Below are positions 38,347 to 46,741 of a stretch of 64,000 nucleotides of DNA, in pieces (positions within the stretch are counted from its first letter, which is position 1; every line of letters starts with the position of its first letter). The stretch lies in the NCBI RefSeq assembly GCF_011762005.1, contig NZ_JAASQU010000002.1:124001-188000 (forward strand), given 5' to 3'. The stretch comes from Qipengyuania flava. Its GTDB lineage: Bacteria; Pseudomonadota; Alphaproteobacteria; Sphingomonadales; Sphingomonadaceae. The notes under the pieces were generated by a model. It searched no databases. It was not told the origin of the DNA and saw nothing but the letters and a program-made list of their open reading frames with translations. The translations under genes and the position numbers were made by a program.

Positions 38347-39116
38347 TCCCAGTCTTCCTTCACCTTCAGCGGACCATCGCCGTATAGGTAATCGGGATTG
38401 AACTGCGCATAGCGCTTCAGCGCATCCCAATCATTGGTGTAGAGATCGCCGCGACGGATTTCGGCAATGCCGAGTTCGCGCAACTTGCCGACCGCACGAT
38501 TGGCATGGATGGCGCTGACCCCGCACATATCCGCCATGTCGAACTGGGTGAATGGCGTACGCAGCGCCCGACTGAAATCGCGCCCGATCAGTTCGAGCCG
38601 CGTGTGCAATTCGGCATAGAGATGCGCGATGCGGCGTGGGGCATCGAGCTGTTCGAGCGTCTGGATCCACTTGCGGTGGATCGCCGCGTCGAGCAGAGTG
38701 GCAAACCACATCGCCCGGGCAACTCCCGGCCGATCGCGCATGACGCGCCGCAGTGCCTCGTGACTGACCGAGCCCACCGTAACCCGCCCGGCAGCATCGA
38801 TATTGTGATCGAGCCGCTTGAGCGCGAAACCATGCAGGTCGACGAAATCACCCGGTACATGCACACCGGTAATGAAGCGCTTGTCCCCGCTCTCTACCGT
38901 GCGGAAGATATAGCCTTCGATCAGGATCGTGCTGCGGTCGGTTTTGGTGCCCCGCGCAAGCAGACGCGCGGTATCGCCATGGTCGGAAACAGTTTCGACC
39001 AATGCTTCGATATATTTCAAATCGTCGAGGCTGAGGTTCTGACGCAGTCGACCGGCAAGAAAATCGCCGGTCAAAGGGAAACTCGAAGCCTCTACACTTC
39101 CAGTAGTCCGGTTCAT
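38343..39116 (-). CDS. Crp/Fnr-family transcription regulator (paralogue 1)
   Basis: 257 residues. An N-terminal cNMP-binding-like barrel (about 30-140) with HVPGDFVDLHGFALKRLDHNI lacks the RSA-type phosphate-binding cassette of CRP, so cAMP is unlikely to be the ligand. The C-terminal winged helix holds FDMADMCGVSAIHANRAVGKLRELGI (about 193-218). It is clearly paralogous to the gene at 39991-40752 throughout. No Fnr-type N-terminal cysteines are present. Its upstream region shares a decamer with the other copy. Confidence 0.92.
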   Translation of the reverse strand: MNRTTGSVEASSFPLTGDFLAGRLRQNLSLDDLKYIEALVETVSDHGDTARLLARGTKTDRSTILIEGYIFRTVESGDKRFITGVHVPGDFVDLHGFALKRLDHNIDAAGRVTVGSVSHEALRRVMRDRPGVARAMWFATLLDAAIHRKWIQTLEQLDAPRRIAHLYAELHTRLELIGRDFSRALRTPFTQFDMADMCGVSAIHANRAVGKLRELGIAEIRRGDLYTNDWDALKRYAQFNPDYLYGDGPLKVKEDWD

Positions 39117-39159
39117 GGCGCGCCGTAGAGCAAGTGATGCAAATTGCGTCTATTGACGG

Positions 39160-39169
39160 ATGTTAGCTT
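39160..39169 (-). promoter_or_regulatory. Shared decamer upstream of Crp paralogue 1
   Basis: AAGCTAACAT on the minus strand, 44-53 bases upstream of the start. The same ten bases in the same orientation lie upstream of paralogue 2. Possibly a conserved promoter element or binding site. Confidence 0.4.
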
Positions 39170-39208
39170 CCTGTTCTTTTTGACATCGCTGCCATTTTTT
39201 TCAACCCG

Positions 39209-39994
39209 CTAGTCGCCAAACGCGCCGAGCGTCGCATCGCGTATAGCGCGGAACGGGTGAGTGACCTGGGGGGACCACCGATCCACTCCGCCACCCGGGA
39301 CATATCCCCATTGGGCCAGCCGACCGGCGAGATCGGGTGCGATATCCTGTGCGACCTCATAATCCGAATTGCCTTCGCGCAGCGCGATTCCCGGGTCTTC
39401 GTCTTCGAGATCGAGAAAAGCGAAAGCCGCCCGGCGCATCGCCCCCGGTTGCATGACCAAATCTTCGTAACGCAACACGAATACCGCGTGCAGATAGGCG
39501 AGGTCCTGCGTCATGCGATCGTAAGCGTCGAGCCCGTATCGCAGCAGCGCTTGGGGATCGTCATCCACCCATTTCCCCAATGCCGCAGCCATGACCTGTG
39601 GGTGGCGCAGGATAATGATGAACTGCGCGGTCGGGAAAAGCTGCTGATAGAGCCGCATCCGCGTCAGATTTACGGGCGATTTCTCCAACCACCATTTCCG
39701 ATCCGGCGCGAACCAGGGCGACCAGTCCTCCAGTATTCGCCGTCGTGTTTCCAGCGTGTTCCGGGGCGAGTTTTCGGTGTGATGCTGCGAAGGGTCGGTG
39801 GCGTAGTGACCGGGACGCCCGTCAAGCGCGGTATGCGGGATCGCACCCTGCAGATAGCACCCCTCGTTCTCGGGCACGGGCGCGCCCGTGATCGCGGACA
39901 CATCGCAGTGGCTGGCCAGGATGCGGGCGAGCAGGCTGGTGCCTGTCCGGTGCAGGCCGGCCACGAACACAAACCGGTTGTGGACCGGGTTCAT
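39209..39994 (-). CDS. PAPS-dependent sulfotransferase family protein
   Basis: 261 residues. The 5'-phosphosulfate-binding loop is GLHRTGTSLLAR (13-24), and a 3'-phosphate-binding stretch FIIILRHPQVMAAAL lies near 125-139 with a following basic helix. The acceptor is not predictable; glycans or lipids made by the neighbouring glycosyltransferases are reasonable candidates. Its ATG overlaps the stop of the Crp paralogue 2 gene by four bases, so the two are co-expressed. Confidence 0.85.
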   Translation of the reverse strand: MNPVHNRFVFVAGLHRTGTSLLARILASHCDVSAITGAPVPENEGCYLQGAIPHTALDGRPGHYATDPSQHHTENSPRNTLETRRRILEDWSPWFAPDRKWWLEKSPVNLTRMRLYQQLFPTAQFIIILRHPQVMAAALGKWVDDDPQALLRYGLDAYDRMTQDLAYLHAVFVLRYEDLVMQPGAMRRAAFAFLDLEDEDPGIALREGNSDYEVAQDIAPDLAGRLAQWGYVPGGGVDRWSPQVTHPFRAIRDATLGAFGD

Positions 39995-40752
39995 CCCGCA
40001 CGGCGCAGCGCAAGGCTGCCTTCACCATAGAGATAGTCGGGGCGAAATCCGGCATAGTCCTCCAGCCGCGCGCGATCGCGAATGCGCACCTCGCCACGAC
40101 GGAAATCGGCCAGATCGTTACGTCGCAGATCGGCCAGCGCGCGATTGGTATGGATCGCCGTAGCGCCGCACATTTCGGCGATCTCGCTTTGCCGCAAGGG
40201 CGTCTCGAACCCATCGGGGAAAGCTCGCCCGACCATTTCCAAGCGCCGCCAGATCTCGGCGAAGACATGCGCGATGCGCTTGGGAACGGTCGATTGTTCA
40301 AGCTTCATGATCCATTCGCGGTGCATCGCCGCGTCGAGCAGGGTCGCGAACCAGAACAGGCGCGCGAGATGCGGTCGATGCTCCATCACCCGCGCGATGG
40401 CGTCATGTGGTACGCGCCCGAAGGTCGCTTCGCCCACGCAATCGATATTGTGATCGAGGCGCCGCAGCGCAAAGCAATGCAGGTCGACGAAATCGCCCGG
40501 CACGTGAAAGCTGACAGCATAGCGCCGCCCGCCATTCTCCAGCGTACGCAGCACGAACCCGTCGATCAGGATTGCCGACCAATTGCAGGCATCGCCGCGA
40601 GCGATCGCCCGCGCGCCGTCGCGCAAGGTCAACGTATCGACGACGAGACCCTCCAGCTCGGTCTTCTCGGCTTCGCTCATTTCACTGCGCAGCCGCCCGG
40701 CAAGAAACCGGCCGGTCTTTGGATATCGATCGAACTCAGTGCTGACCGTCAT
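39991..40752 (-). CDS. Crp/Fnr-family transcription regulator (paralogue 2)
   Basis: 253 residues from the ATG at 40752, chosen for AGGAGG seven bases upstream; 17 codons of open frame upstream are discarded. Same plan as the gene at 38343-39116, with FHVPGDFVDLHCFALRRLDHNIDCVG in the sensor and EIAEMCGATAIHTNRALADLR in the winged helix. It is co-transcribed with the sulfotransferase. Close similarity of the two copies, which flank that gene, points to duplication followed by divergence. Ligand unknown. Confidence 0.92.
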   Translation of the reverse strand: MTVSTEFDRYPKTGRFLAGRLRSEMSEAEKTELEGLVVDTLTLRDGARAIARGDACNWSAILIDGFVLRTLENGGRRYAVSFHVPGDFVDLHCFALRRLDHNIDCVGEATFGRVPHDAIARVMEHRPHLARLFWFATLLDAAMHREWIMKLEQSTVPKRIAHVFAEIWRRLEMVGRAFPDGFETPLRQSEIAEMCGATAIHTNRALADLRRNDLADFRRGEVRIRDRARLEDYAGFRPDYLYGEGSLALRRAG

Positions 40753-40812
40753 CGATCCTCCTGCGAAAAGAATGCAATGCGATGCGACGCGTTCCGGTGG
40801 CATGTTCCATTT

Positions 40813-40822
40813 ATGTTAGCTT
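40813..40822 (-). promoter_or_regulatory. Shared decamer upstream of Crp paralogue 2
   Basis: AAGCTAACAT on the minus strand, 61-70 bases upstream of the start, identical to the element at 39160-39169. It lies within the 131-base divergent gap shared with the GT4 glycosyltransferase. Confidence 0.4.
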
Positions 40823-40883
40823 TCGGGAACAGGCGTGTTCGGGGGCGTTTCTCGATCATGTCGCACCATGCATCGCTCCGCAC

Positions 40884-42005
40884 GTGAAGATCGCGGTCCT
40901 CGCCCATATCCGCCATGCCATCGCCGAACCCTTCGGGGGCGGAATGGAGGCGCACTGCGACATGCTTTGCCGTGGCCTGCGCGCCGCAGGGCACGAAGTC
41001 GATCTTTACGCTGCCGACGGATCGCATGACGAGAGCCTCGTTCCGATCTGCGAGGCACCCTATGACGAAGTCCTGCCATGGCGGATCTACCGCGGCACCA
41101 GCGAGCTCGCTGCCTACCAGCGCCACGCCTTCGAACGCGTCCTGCTGAAAATCGGCGCGGGCGGCTATGACGTGGTTCACAACAATTCGCTGTTCCCAGA
41201 GATCATCGAGTGGTGCGCACGCGCCGGGATACCCTGCGTGACGTCGCAGCATGTTCCCCCGTTCGGGACCATGTTCGATGCAGTCGTCGCGACCTGCAAG
41301 GAACCGCACATCGGCTTCACGGTGACTTCGCACGACCAGCGGGCGCTGTGGGCGGATCGCGGCTGCCCCGAACTCGATGTCGTGCCCAACGGCATCGATA
41401 CCGACCGCTGGGTGCCGCAAGGCGAACCGCAGGATTACCTCACATGGGTAGGGCGCATCGTGCCCAACAAGGGACTGGCCGAAGCGATCCAGGCAGCGCG
41501 CAGGGCGCGGGTCAAATTGCGCATCTTCGGCCCGGTCGAAGACGCGTCCTATTTCGCGGAGAAAGTCGAACCCTTCTTGTCGAAGGGGATTGAATTCCAC
41601 GGCCATCGCTCGGCCGACAGGCTTCGCAGCGAAGTGGCGCACGCGCGGGGAGCGATCGTAACGCCGTTGTGGGACGAACCCTTCGGGCTGGTCGCGGCTG
41701 AAGCGTTATCCTGTGGCACGCCCGTTATCGGCTTCGATCGCGGCGCGTTGTCCGAAGTGGTCGGCGACTGCGGCATTCTGGTACCCGGGGGCGACATCGG
41801 TGCGCTCACGCAGGCAATCCGGCGCGTCGGCAGGTTCGACCGCGCTGCCTGTCGCAGGCGCGCGGTCGAAAAGCTGTCTATCGGCGCAATGATATCCGGT
41901 TACGAGGCCAGCTACGCTGCGGCAATCGCGGGCGCACGGCTCGCCGCGCTGCCGCGACTGGCCTGGACCTCGAGCTGTTCGAGCACGAGCGAACTGCTCG
42001 CATAG
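40884..42005 (+). CDS. Glycosyltransferase family 4 protein
   Basis: 373 residues from a GTG at 40884 (VKIAVLAHIRHAIAEPFGGGMEAH), chosen because the family begins right there; no good ribosome-binding site is visible and the frame is open 34 codons upstream. GT-B fold with the donor-binding motif EPFGLVAAEALSCGTPVI (the E-x7-E pattern) near 268-286 and VVPNGIDTDRW near 171. It is a retaining transferase using an NDP-sugar; the sugar is unknown. Its last 94 bases overlap the end of the convergent GT2 gene. Confidence 0.88.
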   Translation: MKIAVLAHIRHAIAEPFGGGMEAHCDMLCRGLRAAGHEVDLYAADGSHDESLVPICEAPYDEVLPWRIYRGTSELAAYQRHAFERVLLKIGAGGYDVVHNNSLFPEIIEWCARAGIPCVTSQHVPPFGTMFDAVVATCKEPHIGFTVTSHDQRALWADRGCPELDVVPNGIDTDRWVPQGEPQDYLTWVGRIVPNKGLAEAIQAARRARVKLRIFGPVEDASYFAEKVEPFLSKGIEFHGHRSADRLRSEVAHARGAIVTPLWDEPFGLVAAEALSCGTPVIGFDRGALSEVVGDCGILVPGGDIGALTQAIRRVGRFDRAACRRRAVEKLSIGAMISGYEASYAAAIAGARLAALPRLAWTSSCSSTSELLA

Positions 42006-42856
42006 GGCTGATGCTCCTGCTGCCGGGTCAGGGCGAGGTCGCTTTCGCCCGGCTCGCGCAGCTTGATCCAGCCACCGGCACTATCAGGTTCGATGAGCCC
42101 CATCAGACGAAATGCGCGCAGCCAGTGTTGCATGGTCGGTTCGCCCCATTTCTCCGCAAAAATCTGCGCATTGGCGACGACGCTGTCGAGATGGTGGACC
42201 GGCGGCATGTGGTGCTTGTGGTATTGGTGATAGGCCTTCGCGCCCTTGGCCCACCACAGTGGGATATCCTTCGACACGATGGCGCGGCCAAAATCAGTGT
42301 CCTCGCCGCCATAACCGACATAGCGCGGATCGAAACCGCCGATCGTCCGGAAGGTCGCGGCGTGCAACGCGAAGTTCAGCGACCAGAAGCAGCGATAATC
42401 CCCGCACTTGCCCACCATCCCGCGCGGCGGTCCCGCGCGGTCCGCATGCTTGACCGCCAACCGTTCGAACACCGCATAATCGATCCCTCGATCGGTCGCG
42501 CCCTTGGGCAGATAACCGACTTCGCCCATCAGCACGCCTTCGTTGAAGGCCGCTGCGACGGCGTAATCTTCGACCAGTCGCGGCGCGGGGATGCAATCGA
42601 CATCGAGGAATATGAGCAAATCGCCCCGAGCTTCGCGGGCAGCAGTGTTGCGGGCTTCGGCAAGGCATATGCCTTTGTCGCCCAGCAAGATCTGTCGGAC
42701 CGGGAAGCTGGTGCTCGGCAGGTCGTAACGGTGATCCTGCATCACCGCCACGACCAGTTCGCATGGCGGACGCTGCGAATGGTTCAGTCCGCTTACCAGA
42801 TTGCGCAGATGGTCTTCGCGACCATGCGCCAGTGTGCAAATCGATATGGTCGTCAT
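41912..42856 (-). CDS. Glycosyltransferase family 2 protein
   Basis: 314 residues from the ATG at 42856, which overlaps the next upstream gene's stop (ATGA). GT-A fold: TISICTLAHGREDHLRNLVSGL at the start, the metal-binding DVD motif in LLIFLDVDCIPAP (about 84-92) and GGFDPRYVGYGGEDTDFGRA with the catalytic ED region (about 190-206). The DxD and GGED motifs indicate an inverting transferase. Third gene in the minus-strand set with the GT-B and SPS-like genes. The last 94 bases run against the GT4 gene. Confidence 0.9.
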   Translation of the reverse strand: MTTISICTLAHGREDHLRNLVSGLNHSQRPPCELVVAVMQDHRYDLPSTSFPVRQILLGDKGICLAEARNTAAREARGDLLIFLDVDCIPAPRLVEDYAVAAAFNEGVLMGEVGYLPKGATDRGIDYAVFERLAVKHADRAGPPRGMVGKCGDYRCFWSLNFALHAATFRTIGGFDPRYVGYGGEDTDFGRAIVSKDIPLWWAKGAKAYHQYHKHHMPPVHHLDSVVANAQIFAEKWGEPTMQHWLRAFRLMGLIEPDSAGGWIKLREPGESDLALTRQQEHQPYASSSLVLEQLEVQASRGSAASRAPAIAAA

Positions 42857-43992
42857 GCCACTGCCTCCAGCGCGGGCCGCTGTTCGGTGCCGCGCCACAA
42901 TTGCGATGAAAGCCGGTCGAGCCATTGCGCCGCCGCTTTCTCTGGCTCCGCGGCGATGACGGCGCGTTGTCGATCGATGTCGATCAAGCCAGCCGCGTGC
43001 CATAAACGGTCCCAGGTACCGGCATGCGAAGGCCAGTGGCGCGAAACCGCCGCCAGTCCTTCGCGGTCAAGCACCTCCGCCTTGCAGAACTGCTCGTCGA
43101 AGTAACGCCATTCGGGGATTACGACCCAGGGTTTGCCGGCGGCCAATATCATATGCACCGTCGTGTTGCCGCATGACGAGACGATGCGATCGGCGGCGGC
43201 GATCCAGTCGCGCGGATTGTCCACCCAGCCGCGGTGTTCGAGATTGCCGGGCGGCGTCTCGTGCCATTCGCTGCGGACCTGGCCGATGGTAATCCAGCGT
43301 GCATCGGGTTCGTTGCGCGCGCCGAGTGTCAGCGGAGCCGAAGGCGTGCCCTCGCCGCCGCCACCGGCTATCACGAGTACGATCTCCTCGGCATCATTAA
43401 GCGCCAGTCTGCGGCGCGCCTCCTCGCGGGTCGGGAATTCGGCGCAGTCGACACCGATGCCCGACGCATAATGGGTCTTGCCCCGCATGCCGGCCGTTCG
43501 TTCCTGCTGTTCGAGCTGTTCGGCATAGGGGGCGAGCAGGCCCACTGTGCTGTCATAGGCGGCCATATGCCCCGTGTCGCCGCGCTCGCCATGTTGCAGC
43601 ACGGCGACATGCGGCACCGAACACAGCCGCGCCAGCTGGCCCAGCTCGGCCGAGACATCGGTCACGAACAGTGCCGGTTCCGCTTCGGCAAACCATTGCG
43701 CAATGGTGGCGAACCCTTGCGTGATCGATGGCCAGCCGAGCGGTGCGCAATGCACGGTTCCGGGCATGGGCAGGGCAGCCATGGCAGGCGCCTCGCGACC
43801 GGTGGGTTCGAACAAGGAAGGGATGAGACGCAGCTCGATCCGTTCGTCGAGTGCGGGGAAAATGTCATCGCGCGCGCAGAACAGCGTAACGTTGCGCAGG
43901 TCGACCAGCGCATTGGCCAGCGCGGCCGCTCGCTCTGCATGCCCCCTCCCCTGGTGATGGACGAAATAGCCGATCGGTCCGGTGGCGCTCAT
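42853..43992 (-). CDS. GT-B glycosyltransferase (MurG/GT28-like)
   Basis: 379 residues. The N-terminal GYFVHHQGRGHAERAAALANAL has the GxGH loop of GT28/GT1-type transferases, and the C-terminal donor region has VIAGGGGEG and IVSSCGNTTVHMILAAGKPWVVIPEWRYFDEQ. Acceptor and sugar are unknown. It lies between the GT2 gene and the sucrose-phosphate synthase-like gene, overlapping both by four bases, so the three are one translational unit. Confidence 0.82.
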   Translation of the reverse strand: MSATGPIGYFVHHQGRGHAERAAALANALVDLRNVTLFCARDDIFPALDERIELRLIPSLFEPTGREAPAMAALPMPGTVHCAPLGWPSITQGFATIAQWFAEAEPALFVTDVSAELGQLARLCSVPHVAVLQHGERGDTGHMAAYDSTVGLLAPYAEQLEQQERTAGMRGKTHYASGIGVDCAEFPTREEARRRLALNDAEEIVLVIAGGGGEGTPSAPLTLGARNEPDARWITIGQVRSEWHETPPGNLEHRGWVDNPRDWIAAADRIVSSCGNTTVHMILAAGKPWVVIPEWRYFDEQFCKAEVLDREGLAAVSRHWPSHAGTWDRLWHAAGLIDIDRQRAVIAAEPEKAAAQWLDRLSSQLWRGTEQRPALEAVA

Positions 43993-46055
43993 GCCGGGAT
44001 CCTCCTGTTTTGACGATGGCGGTTGCGTTGCGCGCGATGCTGCGCGAGCACGCCTTCGAGCGTCCCCGAAGCATGGCTGCGCCGGGCGAGATAGACATTC
44101 GGTCGCTGCGCAAGGCTGGCGACCTCGGCCGCGTGATTGCCGACGAGTATGGCATTGCGGCAGGCACTCAGCATGTCGGCATCGTTACCGCTGTCGCCTG
44201 CGGCAAAAACCCGTTCCAGGGGAATCGCGAAAGATTGCGCGACATGCCGCATGGCCGCGGCCTTGCCTGCATTGCGCGGCAAGACGTCGAGCAGGCGTTC
44301 ATGGCTGAACACCACCCGAGCCGGAATCCCTGCAGCCTGCAATCGCTGGTCAACCGAACGTGCCAGTTCAGGTGCCTCGGCGTAGTAGCTGCGTTTGTAG
44401 GTGCGCTGTTCGTAGTTCGCTTGCGGCACGAGCCCCGGGACATCCGCCAGCGCACGATCAATCGCTTCGGGTTGCCAGTCGCGCAAGATCTGGTCGGCAT
44501 AGGTCTGGTCGAGCACGAGTTCTCCGGCGCGCTCGACATAGATTTCCGTACCAACGGAGGTGATCCATGCGCGCGGCTCGGGCAAGTTCCAGTCGCGCAC
44601 GAGCCGTCGCGCTTCGACAATCGAACGCCCGGTTGCGATAACGAAGCCGAACTCCGCCTTGCGGCGGAAGAATTGCGCGATCCGCTGCACCCCGCGGTCG
44701 CAACCGGTCAGAGTGTTATCGAGATCGCTGACGAGCAAGTATTCCGGTCGGGGCGACTCGATCGCAGACGGGGCGATTGCGTTTTGCGCGATAGCAACAA
44801 AGCCCGCAGCGTAAGCGTCCCAATTGACGCCGAGGCTATTGCCGCGGGCGTTGCGGGCACATTGCTGCCACAAGGCGCGATCGGTTACCAAGCGCTCGAT
44901 GGCCATGCCGATGCCCGCGCCGTCGCGCGGGTCGATCAGCAAGCCGTGTTCGAGTTCGCCGATGATATCCTGCGGCCCACCGACCTTGGTTGCCACCACC
45001 GGCAGGCCATGCGCCGCGGCCTCGACCAAAGTCAGCCCGTAAGGCTCCATCAGTGCCGGATTGACGAATACGCCACGGGTTTCCGCTGCAAGGGCATACA
45101 GCGCCTCGACCTGCTCGCGGCTGTGCGACTTGGGATAGGCGACGCTGCCGTAGAGATCGTGGCGGTCGATCGCATCGACCAACCCGCGCAGCACCTGCTG
45201 CTGTTCCTTCGCGCCACTTTCCAGCCCCTCGCGCAGCCCGGCAAGGACCACCAGATTGCATTTCTCGCGCAGCACCGGATTGGCCCCAAATGCATCCACC
45301 AGGCGAACGAGGTTCTTCTTGTGCACCGGGCGGGCGATGGCGAGCACGATGGGCTTGTCCATCTCGCGCAGGAACGGCGCGATCAGCTCGGTTGCGGGAG
45401 TGGTGTTGCTCGGCGCGCGTCGCCGATCGATTCCTGGGATCAAGCGATGAATCCGACCGATCGCGGCAGAAGGATAGGCGACAAGCTGGCGCTCGCATTC
45501 GTCACGCGAGGAACCGATCACCGCCCGCGCGCAGGCGATGGCACGGTCCTCCTCGGCAATCCGGGCGTCCAGCGCGGGGCTTGGCGAGGAAAGCGCGTCC
45601 CTTTTGTCCATTCCGAGCGAATGCGCCGTGTAGATGAACGGTATGCCAAGTTCGGCTTCCACCTTGCGCGCGACATCGGCCGCATCGGCAAAATGCGCGT
45701 GGATCACGTCCGGCAACCGCTCACGGCGCCGCAAATCGGCGATAAATGCTCGGGTGAACCCTTCGCGATCGGCGCTCAGCGCTTCCTTCGCCAGATAGCG
45801 GCGGTCGCCGCTGTCGATGCGGCGGATCAGGAGCTTCGGAGCAACCCATTCCTCTTCAAGGGCATGCGCCGCGCCGAGCCGCGGGTCGTCGAAACGCCGC
45901 GTTACGATTTCGGCCAGCGTGACATCGTCGCGGCGGGCGAGTGCGTCCATCTCGCCCAGGATATAAGTGATGTGACCCCCCGTATCTTCCGTGATCCCGT
46001 ACCGGACCGGCTCTGCCTTGAGGCAGCCGCCGAGTGCGAGCGATACGATATGCAA
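43989..46055 (-). CDS. Sucrose-phosphate synthase/phosphatase-like fusion (GT4 + HAD-IIB)
   Basis: 688 residues with TTG start at 46055, backed by AAGGGGA about eight bases upstream. Residues 1-430 are a GT4 domain like bacterial sucrose-phosphate synthase: ITEDTGGHITYILGE near 21-35, the donor motif E337-x7-E345 in MEPYGLTLVEAAAHG. Residues 438-688 are a HAD phosphatase of the sucrose-phosphatase type: the nucleophile D444 and D446 in LVSDLDNTLTG, and GDSGNDADML near 638. Together they would make sucrose from UDP- or ADP-glucose and fructose 6-phosphate, a compatible solute in marine bacteria. Which sugar is made cannot be read from sequence, and the two downstream transferases suggest a longer product. 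Confidence 0.88.
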   Translation of the reverse strand: MHIVSLALGGCLKAEPVRYGITEDTGGHITYILGEMDALARRDDVTLAEIVTRRFDDPRLGAAHALEEEWVAPKLLIRRIDSGDRRYLAKEALSADREGFTRAFIADLRRRERLPDVIHAHFADAADVARKVEAELGIPFIYTAHSLGMDKRDALSSPSPALDARIAEEDRAIACARAVIGSSRDECERQLVAYPSAAIGRIHRLIPGIDRRRAPSNTTPATELIAPFLREMDKPIVLAIARPVHKKNLVRLVDAFGANPVLREKCNLVVLAGLREGLESGAKEQQQVLRGLVDAIDRHDLYGSVAYPKSHSREQVEALYALAAETRGVFVNPALMEPYGLTLVEAAAHGLPVVATKVGGPQDIIGELEHGLLIDPRDGAGIGMAIERLVTDRALWQQCARNARGNSLGVNWDAYAAGFVAIAQNAIAPSAIESPRPEYLLVSDLDNTLTGCDRGVQRIAQFFRRKAEFGFVIATGRSIVEARRLVRDWNLPEPRAWITSVGTEIYVERAGELVLDQTYADQILRDWQPEAIDRALADVPGLVPQANYEQRTYKRSYYAEAPELARSVDQRLQAAGIPARVVFSHERLLDVLPRNAGKAAAMRHVAQSFAIPLERVFAAGDSGNDADMLSACRNAILVGNHAAEVASLAQRPNVYLARRSHASGTLEGVLAQHRAQRNRHRQNRRIPA

Positions 46056-46159
46056 GACAAGTCCCCTTGGTGGTTACTGCCTCACAACGTCGGATCGACC
46101 GTTTCGGCCTCCCGACCCATCAATATTTAAGCTGGGAACCCGAATAGCCAGCGATGGTT

Positions 46160-46186
46160 TAGTCGCGATTTTGTTGCACGCGACTA
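46160..46186 (-). terminator. Inverted repeat containing the mocA stop codon
   Basis: TAGTCGCG and CGCGACTA form a perfect 8-bp stem with an 11-base loop. The stop codon of mocA is within it. No T tract follows. Either the terminator of the Mo-hydroxylase operon or an operator for the sucrose-phosphate synthase gene, whose upstream gap it borders. Confidence 0.5.
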
Positions 46187-46741
46187 GCGCTGCAATAATT
46201 CAAGGTCTTCCTGCCGATCGATATCCTGCAGGCTCGCGCTGCCAGGCGCGATGACATCGGCATCGTGCCATTCCAGACTGCCCGCTCCCTCATTGGTGGC
46301 AAGCTTGGCCAGGCGAGGATACGCGGACCGGGGGAAACCCGCAGGCGCCCCAGGTCTCCCGTCGTCGTGCTGCGTGAAAACCGGACCTTCCCCATTTGCC
46401 AGCAGGGACAGATGGGCTGGTTCGACCAGCGGCATATCGGCCAGTGTCATGACCAGCCGCGTGTGCCGGCGTGCCTGCGCGACGCCCGCCGCGATCGATG
46501 TGCCCATGCCCTCGTCGGCGCGCGAATTCAGTACGACCTGCCACCCGGGGCGCGGCGATATGGCGCTGTGCGGACCGACCACGAGATAGCGATGCGCAAA
46601 GCCCGCTTCTTCGGCAGCGCGCGCGGCCCAACTCCATAGAGGCGCGCCGCGAAAGGCCACCACGAGCTTGTCGCTTCCGAACCGCCGCGAACGACCGGCG
46701 GCGAGCAGGATAAGCGCGGTATCCGCGTCCGGATTAACCAT
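46184..46741 (-). CDS. mocA: Molybdenum cofactor nucleotidyltransferase (MocA/MobA-like)
   Basis: 185 residues. The N-terminal ALILLAAGRSRRFGSDKL is the nucleotidyltransferase loop, LADMPLVEPAHL the metal-binding region. MocA adds CMP to molybdopterin for xanthine dehydrogenase-family enzymes, and the two genes upstream encode such an enzyme and its XdhC chaperone. Overlaps xdhC by eight bases. Close relatives that add GMP (MobA) exist, but context favours MocA. Confidence 0.88.
   Translation of the reverse strand: MVNPDADTALILLAAGRSRRFGSDKLVVAFRGAPLWSWAARAAEEAGFAHRYLVVGPHSAISPRPGWQVVLNSRADEGMGTSIAAGVAQARRHTRLVMTLADMPLVEPAHLSLLANGEGPVFTQHDDGRPGAPAGFPRSAYPRLAKLATNEGAGSLEWHDADVIAPGSASLQDIDRQEDLELLQR

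Noticed and set aside
44010-46130. 706-codon open frame antisense to the sucrose-phosphate synthase-like gene
   Set aside because: Shadow of a gene with clear GT4 and HAD motifs.
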